Shown piece by piece: positions 1 through 10,916 of a DNA stretch of 64,000 nt. Below the pieces are notes generated by a model. It saw only the letters and a list, made by a program, of their open reading frames with translations. It searched no databases and was not told the DNA's origin. The stretch covers positions 26,748,603 through 26,812,602 of the forward strand of contig CM063112.1 of NCBI GenBank assembly GCA_031841125.1. The letters are read 5' to 3'. This stretch comes from Acanthococcus lagerstroemiae. Lineage: Eukaryota; Arthropoda; Insecta; Hemiptera; Eriococcidae. The position numbers were made by a program, and so were the translations under genes. Each line of letters starts with the position of its first letter. Within the stretch, counting starts at the first letter, position 1.

Positions 1-402
1 CGCCGGGTCCGGTCCCCGATGCTCTCGGAAAAATTTTGCGCACAAAAGAATGCCTGATGTTAGTATGGAGAAATTTTCAAAACTTTCGAAATTCCAAAAA
101 GATGAGGTAACCACAAACACCTACTCAATTTTCCGCGCTGAATTCGAATTCAACGACCAAATCAGATGCTGACCTCCCGTTGCCGAGATACAGTCAAATA
201 TGCGGTTACACTGGGGGCTGGGGCTATACTGGGTTAGAAATATCCTGCGAATCAATTTTGACGACGGTTCTAAATTCGTCTCGGCAATTCGATCCTATTT
301 CGCCGGATTCGGGCCCCGAAATTCTCGGAAAATTTTCTCGCAAAAAAAAAAAATGCCTGATGTAAGTATGGAGACATTTTCAAAATTTTCGAAATTCCAA
401 AT
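1..402 (+). repeat. Dispersed repeat family, two tandem copies
   Basis: Two diverged copies lie head to tail (about 1-110 and 225-402). Shared landmarks are 'CTCTCGGAAAATTTT', a run of A, 'ATGCCTGATGTNAGTATGG' and 'TTTTCGAAATTCC'. The fuller second copy begins with 'ATTTTGACGACGG' and an 'AATTCGTCTC' motif. The same landmarks recur at about 33530-34060 and 43600-43760. No coding capacity is evident. The class is unknown. Confidence 0.6.
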
Positions 403-439
403 AGATGAGATGACAACAAATTCCAACCGTTCAATGAAG

Positions 440-660
440 AGGTCACAAAATGTGGGACCCTTGAGCACAATCATCACAAATAAAATACAAGTTTGTGCCA
501 CTATTTTTGAGACCCCACCTTTGTTTGGGGGGTGGGCTAACATTTCACCGCCCTCCATTTTATTTTTGGGCTGTAGGTCCAAGGAAGGGGGCACAAATTG
601 TGGGAACCTCGAGCACATTTAGCACAAATTAGGTAAAAATTCGTGCCATCACACCCGAGC
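440..660 (+). repeat. GCACAAATT repeat, upstream pair
   Basis: Two diverged units carry 'GGGACC-TCGAGCACA', 'AGCACAAAT' and G-rich runs. They are the same family as the better-conserved tandem array near 1.0-1.4 kb. No gene is seen here. The stretch to 1017 holds nothing else recognisable. Confidence 0.5.
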
Positions 661-1024
661 CTCCACCCCTTCCTGGGGGGGGGGAGGGTTGTGGCCCATA
701 TCCACACTGTTTTTACTTTCACCACTGGTTTCTTCATTATCATTGTTGCCAAATCCGATGCGCAAAAACAGAAGTGTCGTTGCCTGAAACTATCGCACTT
801 TCGCCTCATGAGTTTAAAAAAAGTATGAACAAAGACAACAAAACTTTGGATAGAATGGGTGTACCTCCCAAAATTGGGGTAGGATATGAGATACCGTGAA
901 AAGAACCTGAAAAATTAATTCGGTGACAGCAGAAACCAGTTAATCTCTCCTTTTGAAGATCGTTTTTTTAAAATATCATAATTTTTCCAGCCTCCCCAAA
1001 TTGAGCACTGGACTGTGAGCCCAG

Positions 1025-1415
1025 AAAATGCGGCACAAATTCTGAGACCTCGGAGCACAATTAGCACAAATTACGATAAAATTTGTGCCGCTAATTCCAA
1101 CCCCCTATCTTCATTTGGGGGGGCAACATTCTCTGCCCCCCCAAACTTTTCATTAAGATGTAGACCCACGGGAGGCGGCACAAATTCTGGGACTTCGGGG
1201 CACAATTAGCAGAAATAAAATACAAATTTGTGCCGCTAATTCCAACCCCCTATCTTCATTTGGGGGAGGGGGCCAACATTCCCCCCCCCCAACTTTTTAT
1301 TAAAATGTAGACCCACGGGAGGCGGCACAAATTCTGGGACTTTGGAGCACAATTAGCACAAATTACAATAGAATTTGTTCCGCTAATTCCAACCCCCTAC
1401 CTCATTTGGGGGGGG
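1025..1415 (+). repeat. ~147-bp tandem repeat, about 2.6 copies
   Basis: Units start near 1025, 1172 and 1321, each with 'GGCGGCACAAATTCTG', 'GAGCACAATTAGCA', 'TTGTGCCGCTAATTCCAAC', a poly-G block and 'TGTAGACCCACGGGAGG'. The third unit is cut off after its G-run. The array sits in the intron just upstream of the coding exon at 1561. Confidence 0.8.
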
Positions 1416-1560
1416 GCGTAGAAATACAGCCGTTTTTGTACTGCTTACGAATTATTTCTGCAACCAGTTCAGACATGCGATGGTCGCACCAAAACCCTCG
1501 AGGTTTTCGATTCTCCCTCCAAGACACCGTGAATATCTAATTCTGTTTTACGCTTTTCAG

Positions 1561-1891
1561 GGTAGAATCGGACGGCTACTACTTCTTCATCTTTAACAAT
1601 GAAAACGAAGTCGAAAAGAACTTCATTTACGCGCATTTCAACATCAGCAAGACGGTGTACAATACCACTGGAGCCGTAGTCTCCTGTCGGAACCAGACCA
1701 ACGAATGCTCATTGCCTCTCACGTTTTGGTCACGCGAGCGTACAATTCTAGAGTTGCCCAATCCTGCCGATGACGACGCCTTGTGGAATGAGGAGTTCAT
1801 TTTCTACACAACTTGCGAACCCAGATCAGTTCTCTACATCATCTGCATAATGTCGGTACCTATGGGTATTTTATTATTCGCTTTCAGTTAA
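1561..1891 (+). CDS. 3'-terminal coding exon of a single-pass membrane glycoprotein
   Basis: This is an open frame of 109 codons ending at TAA 1889-1891, preceded by a pyrimidine-rich acceptor ending CAG at 1560. The first base completes a split codon. The product starts with an extracytoplasmic-looking stretch (VESDGYYFFIFNNENEVEKN) containing three N-glycosylation sequons (NIS, NTT, NQT) and three cysteines. The last ~20 residues are a hydrophobic helix that stops at the C-terminus with almost no cytoplasmic tail. The first coding-type start inside the exon is GTG, so the true start lies in exons left of the window. I do not recognise the protein with certainty. It resembles an uncharacterised metazoan lumenal-domain/TM family (a DUF4792/DUF4793-like protein is one guess). 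Codon use and open length make it the best-supported host exon in the first 15 kb. Confidence 0.75.
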
Positions 1892-2124
1892 GCGATGGAA
1901 AGACGAAAAACAACTGTGTTGTTGTACGTAGCAGGTTGGAATGAGAGGTAGGTGGAAGTTGGAATGGAGGTTAGTTGATACATCAAATAGGTACCTCAGT
2001 AGATAGTATGTTGGAGTTTGAAACATGAAAAATCAGTGTGGAACTACGAATGGTTGAGTAAAGAGTAATGTGCACGAGTAGATGAAAGTGAGATGCTTGA
2101 TAGTGTCTACTTAGTAATCCTACC
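1892..2124 (+). other. Probable 3' UTR / flank of the membrane-protein gene
   Basis: Non-coding sequence directly after the stop codon. No clear AATAAA signal is visible before the SINE tail that begins at about 2125, so the real polyadenylation site is not located. Confidence 0.35.
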
Positions 2125-2413
2125 ATGTATTATTATAATTATCATTATTATAATAATTACTTAGGTTCGAACGGAGTAGTTTGATGAGAGTCTAGTTTTC
2201 ACTATAAATCGAGCTTAGGGTACCTTCTTTTCTGACTTGCTCTCAACCCGAGCCCTGGAATCCGCCCTTTCGAACATTACCTCAGAGATGTCGGGGAGGC
2301 TTTAGGGCTGTGTTAGCCCTCTCCCTTCTGGCCGAAAACCCGGCCTAGGTCGAAATCTGGCCGGGACCTTCGGATTCCGAGACCAACGCGCTATCCACTC
2401 GGCCAACCAGACC
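2125..2413 (-). mobile_element. tRNA-derived SINE
   Basis: Read on the minus strand it starts 'GGTCTGGTTGGCCGAGTGG' at 2413. The pol III A box is TGGCCGAGTGG (2395-2405) and a B-box-like 'TTTCGACCTA' lies at 2343-2357, the spacing expected of a tRNA head. A tRNA-unrelated body follows, ending in an (ATT/AAT)n tail at about 2125-2163. The head is not a functional tRNA: there is no acceptor-stem pairing and the B box is degenerate. It follows the 3' end of the membrane-protein gene. Confidence 0.7.
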
Positions 2414-3622
2414 CCACCAGGGTTGGGTGATCAATTAATAATATAAACCCATTATTTCCTGTGATACGGGGTGTTTTTACCTTGGCAATATTGGCCTCCT
2501 ATATTTCTGAATAACTAGTAGTTTTTAGTTTACCTGTATCCAGCATCTGCAGACAAGGTGGCTACAATTGAACATAATATGTAGTTACGGAATACTTAAG
2601 CTTATTTCCTTTAAACTAGTTTTGTATTAATGTTCGTGAATTTATGTATGAACCAATCGTCTTGACGAGCTTGGATATGCAAGAATACAACTCCGAAACT
2701 TTTTGAAAGAACTCGACTGATTCTCAAGGCTAAGAGCAGCAGATCGGGCGAAGAAAATGGGGTATCCTTATCAAGACGTTTTAGTTTTTTCTCAAATGAA
2801 ACGTAGGTAGTAGATACATGAAATGACCTGAAAGTACTATAGTGGTAGAGAATGAATTCGCCCGAGGAGCCAATGCAGGGGAAAGTGCTGGAAAAATCCA
2901 CCGAATACAGACATACTGCAGTTCACTTGTAACGTTGAGAAGTTCAGAAGCTACCAAAAGATTGGGTAGTGGATATGAGTTTTATTTGCCAATGGTAATG
3001 TTGGAGTTTTGCAATTACCTTGAAATCACATCAATGACCCTCAGTGTCTTGCATTTCCTGTTCGAATACCATAGCTGTCCTCTGTCGTCCTCGTAAAATA
3101 CCTGAAAAATCATTATCAGTTTTCCATTAGGCCCTGGCGGAAGAAAGAAAAAGAAAGAAGAGCAGGAGTCAACAGAAAAGAATGACATTTTTTAAAGAGG
3201 TCTTTACTCGTGAACAAGTAAGAGTGCATCTCCTCTAGATCTCCGAAGGAGGTACCCAAACCCATCAAATTCATGTAGTATACAGTTGACTTGCTGGAAA
3301 ATTTCTTGGAATTTACAAAAACGTTGAAAATCGAATAGAACATCTGAATTCACCGAAAATATCGACTAAGACAGTGACCTCGGGCTATGTCAGCTTCCTT
3401 CCTTCTTGAGAGGCTTTCTGAATCTACTCAAAAACTAAAAGATTCGTATCTTGGGTAGTACAAAAAATTATTTTACTTTAGCCAAAATCGCAGGTTTCGA
3501 AGCACAATTTGGATTTTACACGCAGTAGTAAGAAATTAGTTGGGGCACCTTTCCCTTCCCGTTTCTACGTCCCTGTCTCCTCCATCCCGTACTGAAAACC
3601 AAACAACTGGTATGTCTACATC
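2414..3622. other. Intergenic stretch without recognisable gene
   Basis: AT-rich unique-looking sequence with only short unsupported open frames on both strands. No splice-bounded coding block, RNA gene or repeat could be recognised. Confidence 0.4.
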
Positions 3623-3856
3623 CAGAGGCGCACTAAAGAGGATGGAGAAGCCTTTCTGACCCAAAGGTTTGACAGTCAGCTTCAAATGGAAAATTAGTGG
3701 CCCTCAGTTGGAAAATTTGAGATTTTTTGACTAATTTTACAGCTGAGATACGAAAATCATGAAAAACTTTTCTTTAGCTCACGGAATAGAAACCTCCTAA
3801 ATTGAAAAATAACCTTCCCCTTCCTTGATAATTACTTCCCCTTCGGTGCACCCCTG
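3623..3856. mobile_element. Short hAT-like MITE
   Basis: The ends are inverted: CAGAGGCGCACTAAAG on the left, and on the right the reverse complement reads CAGGGGTGCACCGAAG (12 of 16 match). The flanks are TCTACATC (left) and TCTACACA (right), a decayed 8-bp target duplication as expected for hAT elements. There is no internal coding sequence. Confidence 0.55.
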
Positions 3857-4282
3857 TCTACACACAGTATTTCAAAATATCAACTAATTAAACTACGACA
3901 ACGACGGACCACCAAAATGAAAAATAATTTTCTAATGTTTGTTGAAGCCCTTTCTTCATTGAAGCAAACTACATTAGTGTAGAGGGAGCCAAATGAAATC
4001 ATGCCCCTCCACAACTGAAAAATTCCAGGGTTGTGTAAAAGAATATTTTCAATCGGAAATTCAGGAAATGGGACCCCCCCCCCCAAAAAAAAAAATAGGA
4101 ATGTTTTGAAAAATGCCTAATATTTGGAAACCGGAAATCAGGAATTACTTTTTCGAGCTATTTTTTCGGGAAACGGGAATTCTTATTAGTTAATATCAAA
4201 TAACGGAATATGGTAAGTGACAAGTACATCAGTCACTTAGCATACTCTCTGTCACTTGATTTTTAAGTTTCCCTACTGTTTT

Positions 4283-4619
4283 CAGGGACATAGCGAAGAG
4301 TTTTTTCTGGAGGGGCAAAAACTGTTAAATTCCCAACTGATTCAAATCAAAATTCCCAACTATCAAAATTTGTTTGTATTGGCAAAAAAAAAAGAAACCT
4401 TTTGACTGGTTGGATTTTCCTAACTTTTGACCCATTTGACTCAAGTCAAAATTCCCAAGTATAAAAATTTGTATTAGCAAAAAAAAAAAACCCTTACGTA
4501 TTACGTGATGGATTTTTTCAACTTTTGATCCATCTACTAAAATGAGCTAGCTCCAGCGTAGGCTTGGGGGAGGAGCAATTCTGCCCCCTCCACCGTGCCT
4601 CCCCTTATTTTCGTCCCTG
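4283..4619. mobile_element. MITE of the CAGGGAC family, copy 1
   Basis: Begins CAGGGACATAGCGAAGAG and ends TTTTCGTCCCTG, so the terminal inverted repeat is short (CAGGGAC). Inside are two tandem modules with 'AAAATTCCCAA', a 'TATTGGCAAAAAAAA' tract and 'GGTTGGATTTT'. The same internal modules occur at 39793-40098. Confidence 0.55.
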
Positions 4620-7600
4620 AATGGTTTTACGTGGGAATTCGGGAAACAGGAGTTTCTATTGTATATTTTTCCTGCGAAAACGAGAATGAGGAATTCTTGC
4701 AATAAAACTTTTTTGGAAAAGCGAAAAACTAGAATTTCGGATAAAAATTTACGGAAATTGGAAACGGGAATTTTTTGAGAAACATTTCTGGGAAATGCTG
4801 CCGGTGAGTTAATTTTGTTATTAATGGAGTGAGGGGGAGGCAAACCTAAGATGAAGAACGAGAAAACGCGAAAGATGAGCCAATCTAACAAATTTCGAAA
4901 ATCCAAATCTAAAATGTGACAGTCGATTTTCTTTTCTTCGTGAGGCCGAAGTGCATTTACTAAGCCAAATTTTCTTTTTCTCCTCCGTTCCCAAAAAAAG
5001 TTACTCAAATGTGTTCCTGCAGTCATCAAATAATATAAAATCATGATAATGATCAATACCCATTTTTTAAAATTAGATTCAGGATTTCAGTTGTAAGTTG
5101 AAGGGGAGGACTTCTTTCATTAATCTCAATTTAAAAATGACTTCGATGGAGGTGATGTTTCGACCCAGAAATCATCTCTACAGATCGGTCACTTGATCAT
5201 TTATGACATTTATCACTGTATTGTAGGTACTTTTGAACACAACAGTTTTATAATTAAGACATTGGGTTCAGGAAAAGAGGGGAAAATGTTTTGCGACATG
5301 AGCTTAAATAGGAAAGCGTCAAACTTTCAAACTAGCAACATTTTTAGTTTGTAGTAACATAAAAGAGGGTTTAAAAAAAAGTTTACATAGGTATACCTCC
5401 TTGAATTTGCCAACTAAGGCTGATGTCACTAAACTTTTTGGGGGAATGACTCCAAGTCTTCATATTTTAAAATTGTGATACACACAACGACCTAAGTCCG
5501 TATTTTAAAATACCCTATACAGTACTTATCGAATAAAATTGGAAGGGGAAGGTAATGAGAGTTAGATTGGTATTGTTACTAGATCTCAGAAAAAAACTGT
5601 AGGAGTGAAGATTTCTTACTCTTTTAATGTGAAAATAAGAATTGTCAATGTTCTTGAATTTGATCTCGAGTTTTCTTTAATTATCTCGGGTTCATATTAT
5701 GCGTGCAGCTATTTTTAATCGTGTGGTGACAAAGAAGTATCATAATACCAAGTTAACATTTGGTTAATGCGTCATAACTTTTAACTATCTTAAATCTCGT
5801 AAGTCACGATATAAACTACCAATTTCGGTGGTGCTGTACTCATTTATGTTTTATAATATTTATGAACCATTTATGGCCATATACACCTGTCGTAGATTAA
5901 GTTTTTGTGTACTCAAGACTGATAAGATTTGTGATATTTGCCGTATAAAAATTATTGTTATTAATTTTGTTGTCTCTGTTGAGATTATTTTCGGAATGGT
6001 GGATATACCCTGTGCTCTTTGAGTCCTTAGTGCATTTTCCAGAATGAGGAATTGTAATAAGTCCAGGTGAAGCTTTTGGCACTCGGAAAGACAACTCACT
6101 AACTGTGGGTAGTGGCGCCCGTGCTCGATTTATGTAAGCTAGAGCCCTTAATTTAGTCTCTGTTTCAAACATTTCCATGACAGAGTATGCTAACAATCAT
6201 AGTTATTTCGCATACTCTCTTATTCGATTTTCTGTGAAGTAAAACCCTTTATTCTGGTCTCTTTATTACATTACCACTTTGTTTTATTTAATGTTACGTT
6301 TTCTCAAAAAACAGAATTTGCGAATCATCAAATTCTGAGTAAAACAAGCCTTAATTTGTTGTAGCATATTTTTTTTACATATTTTGGGTATAGTTAATTT
6401 ATTACATAAATCTGCACAAATTGACCATTTTTACAACATTTTAGAACATATTTCTCCGTTTTAGCTGATTGTAGGTGCATTTTCTTGAATTGCTATAAAA
6501 ATAGCAGATTTTCTTGCTGAAAGAAAGATAAACTGAAAAAATTATCAGTAGATATCATTTTCTGTTTATTTTTTGAACAAAAACGAAAAAAAAAAATTGA
6601 CAATCGTCTCATTTTTCCAATAATTTACGAATGCATCTTATCATTGGCTGTAATCCATGAGACTGTGACCTGGATATTAGTAAAATACATGTTTGCATAC
6701 TTCAAAAGTCGTTTATTTCTTTCTAATAACAGTAATAAAATAATTATACTATTTGATTGAGCTGCTTTTTCCCTCTAAAGTAATACCCACATGGGCAGGG
6801 CATATTTTTGCATATTTTCAGTTTTATGGGAATATTTCATGCATATTTTGAAAAAATAAACGCGTAAAGTTATTAATTCTTGGTTTTCCAGCTAATTTTT
6901 GTCTCAAAGTGAGACGTTTTCTTTCTGCATCATGTTACTACAACAGGCGTTGATCTAGGTGGTGTCAGATCTTAGGCTTAGCAGAGTGCTCTTAATAGCA
7001 AATGGCTTAAGAACGGCTGGTTAGTAATGCCTGCAGCTTCAGTGCATTAGTATTTTTGGCTGAGATTTCGGTCCTGCAATATTTCAGACACGTTAGGTTC
7101 CGCAGAGGAGTCAGACCCGTGGGTGTGTTCTAGACTGGAGGCAGCCAGCGCAGAAAACGAACCATCAACCGGTCCCGTTTCATTCATCGTAACCAGCAAA
7201 AGTAAATAATTTTGCTTTTGTTTGTTCTGGATCAATCGCGATTAGTTGAATTTGTGAATTCCTTAAAATCATACCACACCGGCTGCAGGCGAGATCCGGA
7301 GGCAGAGCAGGTGCCCCTTACACCCGCTTGCAGCCCCCTAGGTTCTAAGTAGGAGAGTTAGCTTCAGCTGAGCTTGTTATATTCTGCGAACTGTTAATAC
7401 TAACCGCCATCGTATTTCCCCAGTCTAACCTACCGTAGGTGTACTGTCTAGAGTAGTAAAGGTATCTTAGTTCTCTCAGACTCGAATTGCAACTTCGATA
7501 GCAGCAGATCAAGGAGTCTTGTTCTGTAGGTAGAGTCTCGAGCAGTAGGCATGTCAGTCTGGCGTCTTGATTCCTTGTCAACCAGTTACCTCTCTAAAGA

Positions 7601-8150
7601 AACGCATAGGAAAAGTCAGGGTCAGTGAGGCTCACGATGTAAATCTGGTGGGCTAGACCTTGTTCTCGCGAGTCCTCGTGCCCGGGGGCAAGGTTCCCAT
7701 CAGTGATCAGCGGATCTGGTCTTAGACACCCCTGCTCCCAGTATGATGCGTGCTCATTAAAGAGTTAAATGAGTATCGAGCGAATCAAGAAGCTTCGTTT
7801 AATCTCATTCTTATTTAGTCCCGAAAGGTCAGTGTTGGAAGTTGCATAAGGATCCGAAAGGATAACTGATTTACCTGTAATAATCATCCTTTCCAGTCCT
7901 TTACTTATACGTACTCGAAAAAGAAAAAAAGAAAAACGAAAATGAATCTGTTCTTGCTATATTCAGGTGTTAGATTTTAAGAGTACCCGGTTTTCTTTTC
8001 TAGTGTTGCAGTTTCATAAAACCCTCAGCTTCGTGGCTTTTCACGCTTATAATGGTCTTACACCTCCTAACAGTCATATTTGTATCCTCTGTGAGGAAAT
8101 GCTCGACCGTAAGACTACCTGGTAGATCTATGCTCTCCTTTAATTCGAGG
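4620..8150. other. Gene-free AT-rich stretch
   Basis: No supported exon on either strand. The longest open frame (4547-5056, minus) is low-complexity and has no recognisable domain. AT-rich tracts dominate 5.6-6.9 kb. 7.0-7.8 kb is less AT-rich but shows no coding pattern that I can defend. Confidence 0.4.
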
Positions 8151-8157
8151 CATTCTC

Positions 8158-8335
8158 TTCAGTGAATCGGCCAATAATGAACCGTGTGCGGTTGAGCTGT
8201 TGTGGCTCTTCAGTGAATCGATCATGGTACGTGTACGGTTGAGTCGTCTTGATCATTGCCGGATCATAAGACTCACGGGTAGCGGTAGTGCGGTTGAGTT
8301 GTCTCGATTATTGTTGGCTCTCATAGAGTCAGCGG
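8158..8335 (+). repeat. ~50-bp degenerate tandem repeat, three copies
   Basis: Copies start near 8158 and 8208 with CTTCAGTGAATCG, and each has a 'GTGCGGTTGAGYYGT' core. A third, more diverged copy follows near 8263. The function is unknown. Confidence 0.55.
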
Positions 8336-9016
8336 GAAGCCGTTAACGTTTATGTGCATACATACCGAAGGTAGAAGACTAATGGGTGAGTCACTCAGTT
8401 GGACGATTGGAGGGACAGTGTAAGACATCGCTTACTCAGCCGACCTGATGGCTTAGGACTGTAACGCAAGAAAGGAATCTCGAGGTAATACGTATCTCAG
8501 TACTACGAATATCGGCGCTTCAAGGTGCAAATCTATTTATGTTTTCGAGCAGCAGTTTTGAATATATTTCTGTTTTGTTCTCGGTGATGAAACTGTACTC
8601 CATGATACTCCGATCAATGCATGCATGCCGTCAGCATCAAACATTTTGATAGCTGGATGAATGAAGAATCAGCGCCAAGAACAACGGTTAATCGCCGCTC
8701 CAATTTTGAAACCGTAATGGATCATCTCTTGAAGACCTTTGCAGCTGTCTGAACGCTGGTTACTCCTAACTCTTAATTATAATAATCGAAGGTGTAGCAA
8801 TGTTAAAAGTTTTTCATGTTCGTTTGCTCTAAAAACTAGGAAAATTAGCTGATGTAGTCGGAGTACTGTGCGGGAGTATTCTCTCAGATACTACCCACAT
8901 CTTGAACATAATTATTTGCCACTTCAAGTTTCTTATTCGAAAGTGTTTTTCTTGATACCTTTAAGTATGGGCATAGTCAGTGAACTTCCTACCTTATTGG
9001 GGCAAGAAATTCAAAA

Positions 9017-9124
9017 TGGAGCATTTACATTGAAGCTAAAATCACGCTATTCACGAATATGCTGTGTTCATTTTAAATAGAGCATACCTTCTTGTTAGTT
9101 TATAGCTTCAATGTAAATGCTCCA
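9017..9124. repeat. 21-bp perfect inverted repeat
   Basis: TGGAGCATTTACATTGAAGC (9017-9036, plus one more base) is repeated as its exact reverse complement at 9104-9124, enclosing 66 bp. It could be the relic of a small MITE or a transcribed hairpin. No coding frame is supported. Confidence 0.8.
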
Positions 9125-9581
9125 TAATATACGTACACGTAATCACGCGGGGAATGCCAAGTAGCCATATATTTATAGTTTCTCAGTCTCTGTTTACTGG
9201 GGAAAGCGCCTTAGTTTGCCTCCTCCTGCTTTTAACGTGTTTTCAGAACCAAAATGTATTACTGTCATTTCTTTAAGTTCTACATTTATTTTCAAATGTT
9301 TTATGCAACCTGAAATGAAAATTTTTGCGAACGTGAAAAGGGCAGTACGAACTAAATTCACATAAAAATTGGGAGATACACAATAAGAAATTAAACTTGC
9401 AAACAAAAGTTCAAACTGTGCCTCGCATTTCCACAGAACAAGGTTTTCTGACTTAGATCCTTCATTTCGCGCGCTCAGTAACACCGACGATGCGTACAGC
9501 TGACAACTCGGAACACTGATTTCAAGAAAACGCATTCGACGTAGAGAAACTCCTATTCCAATACCATAAATGGTGGATAGG

Positions 9582-9655
9582 TTGCAAAGGGCGCTTGACA
9601 TATGAGATTCCCATATGTCAAACGCCCTTTTGACAGATAACTCCTCAAATCATGT
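9582..9655. repeat. Solo palindromic fragment related to the 187-bp satellite
   Basis: A hairpin with arms AAAGGGCGTTTGACATATG-like lies at 9586-9630. It is followed by GCCCTTTTGACAGATAACTC, the same sequence that opens each 187-bp satellite unit further right. This looks like an isolated copy of the element from which the satellite grew. Confidence 0.6.
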
Positions 9656-9935
9656 GTGAATTTGGTCACTTGAATTCAGTGTTCTAAGAAAACAACGATT
9701 TTCTTTCATAATAAATTATTGTACTGGAGTTCTGAAATCTTTGGTGAATGACGGAGCGGCAATTATCATTTCAACGGTGCAATTTATCCAAATTCCTTCA
9801 AAGTGCGACTATGTAACCCGCTAAACAGTAAACATGGCATTCAAATTCGAGTTCCTGTAAGAAAAAAACACGCAACCCAATTAACACGTCAAAATCGGGA
9901 AACTAGCCTAAATAACCAAAAAATACAATAATTTC

Positions 9936-10145
9936 ATTAGGAGAATAGGAGTCGTGTAGAGGTATTAGGTTCCTGATATTTTCAATACACAGTTTTCAAA
10001 ACTATGGGGTGTGGCTAGAAATTTAGACCACACCCACTACCCTGCTGGGTTCTCAATAACATAGGGAATAGATGCAAAATCACTATTTTCATTAGGAGAA
10101 TATAAGTTGTGAAGCGGTCCTAGGTTCCCAATATTTTGAATTATA
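9936..10145 (+). repeat. 155-bp spaced direct duplication
   Basis: 'CATTAGGAGAATA' followed by 'TAGGTTCC-ATATTTT' occurs near 9936 and again near 10091. Between them is a short hairpin GGGTGTGG...CCACACCC. No gene is seen from 9660 to 10900. Confidence 0.5.
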
Positions 10146-10916
10146 GACGTTAATAGAGTTGTATCCCTGTGTACATGGAAGGCAGCACCTGTCTTGAAAT
10201 TATTTTTCCAATCTGACTTGTTAGTTTGGCTGCAAAAATTTTACTGACAAATGTACCACCTTATTTTTGGCATGTTTTGAAGATTTTCACAATTTTAAAT
10301 TGTTCAGCGAGTTACATCAGCCCCAGCCACTGGGATGTGAGGCTTCTCTGGGGGAGATGCTACTGTAGAAATAATAACGTATGCCTGCTAGTATTGGGCT
10401 ACGCATATAAACTTGAATGATAAATACATCATACAGTTTTAACTGGTACAAATTACCAGTTTGTAGTATGCTGTTTTTCTGATACACTATTTTTCCTGCT
10501 GCACCCCCATAGGAAGATCCCCCCCCCCCGGGGGACTAGGGCAAGTTGATGTCAAAATGTAGGAAATGAACAAGCCGCTTCGCTACTCAAAGAGGGTCGG
10601 CTGGAAAATAGAGATACCAGAGCTAGCTTTTATTTTGACGGTCCTTGGAAACAATGTCAGGAAACAAGGCCTGTCAATACTCGATAGTCATGTTCAAGGT
10701 CTTTTTTTCTTCTTAATTTAAGAGCTGATAGATGAATAGTAATTAGGATGCCACTACAGACACACTAACGACACACGGAAAGTTCAAGGTTTCAAATTGC
10801 GGAGCTCCAGCAGCAAATCAGCAAACACTTCCTCTGAAGCAAGTGTCTACAAAATGATTCTCAAATTTGAATGAAACGAATTTGTTAAGTTAGAAAATAT
10901 TCTTGTAGAACATCGA

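Noticed and set aside
2343..2413. tRNA gene
   Set aside because: A and B box-like motifs are present, but the acceptor stem cannot pair and the sequence continues into a SINE body and ATT tail.
4547..5056. 169-aa minus-strand open frame
   Set aside because: No recognisable domain, low-complexity Phe/Lys/Arg stretches, and its C-terminal end overlaps the MITE at 4283-4619.
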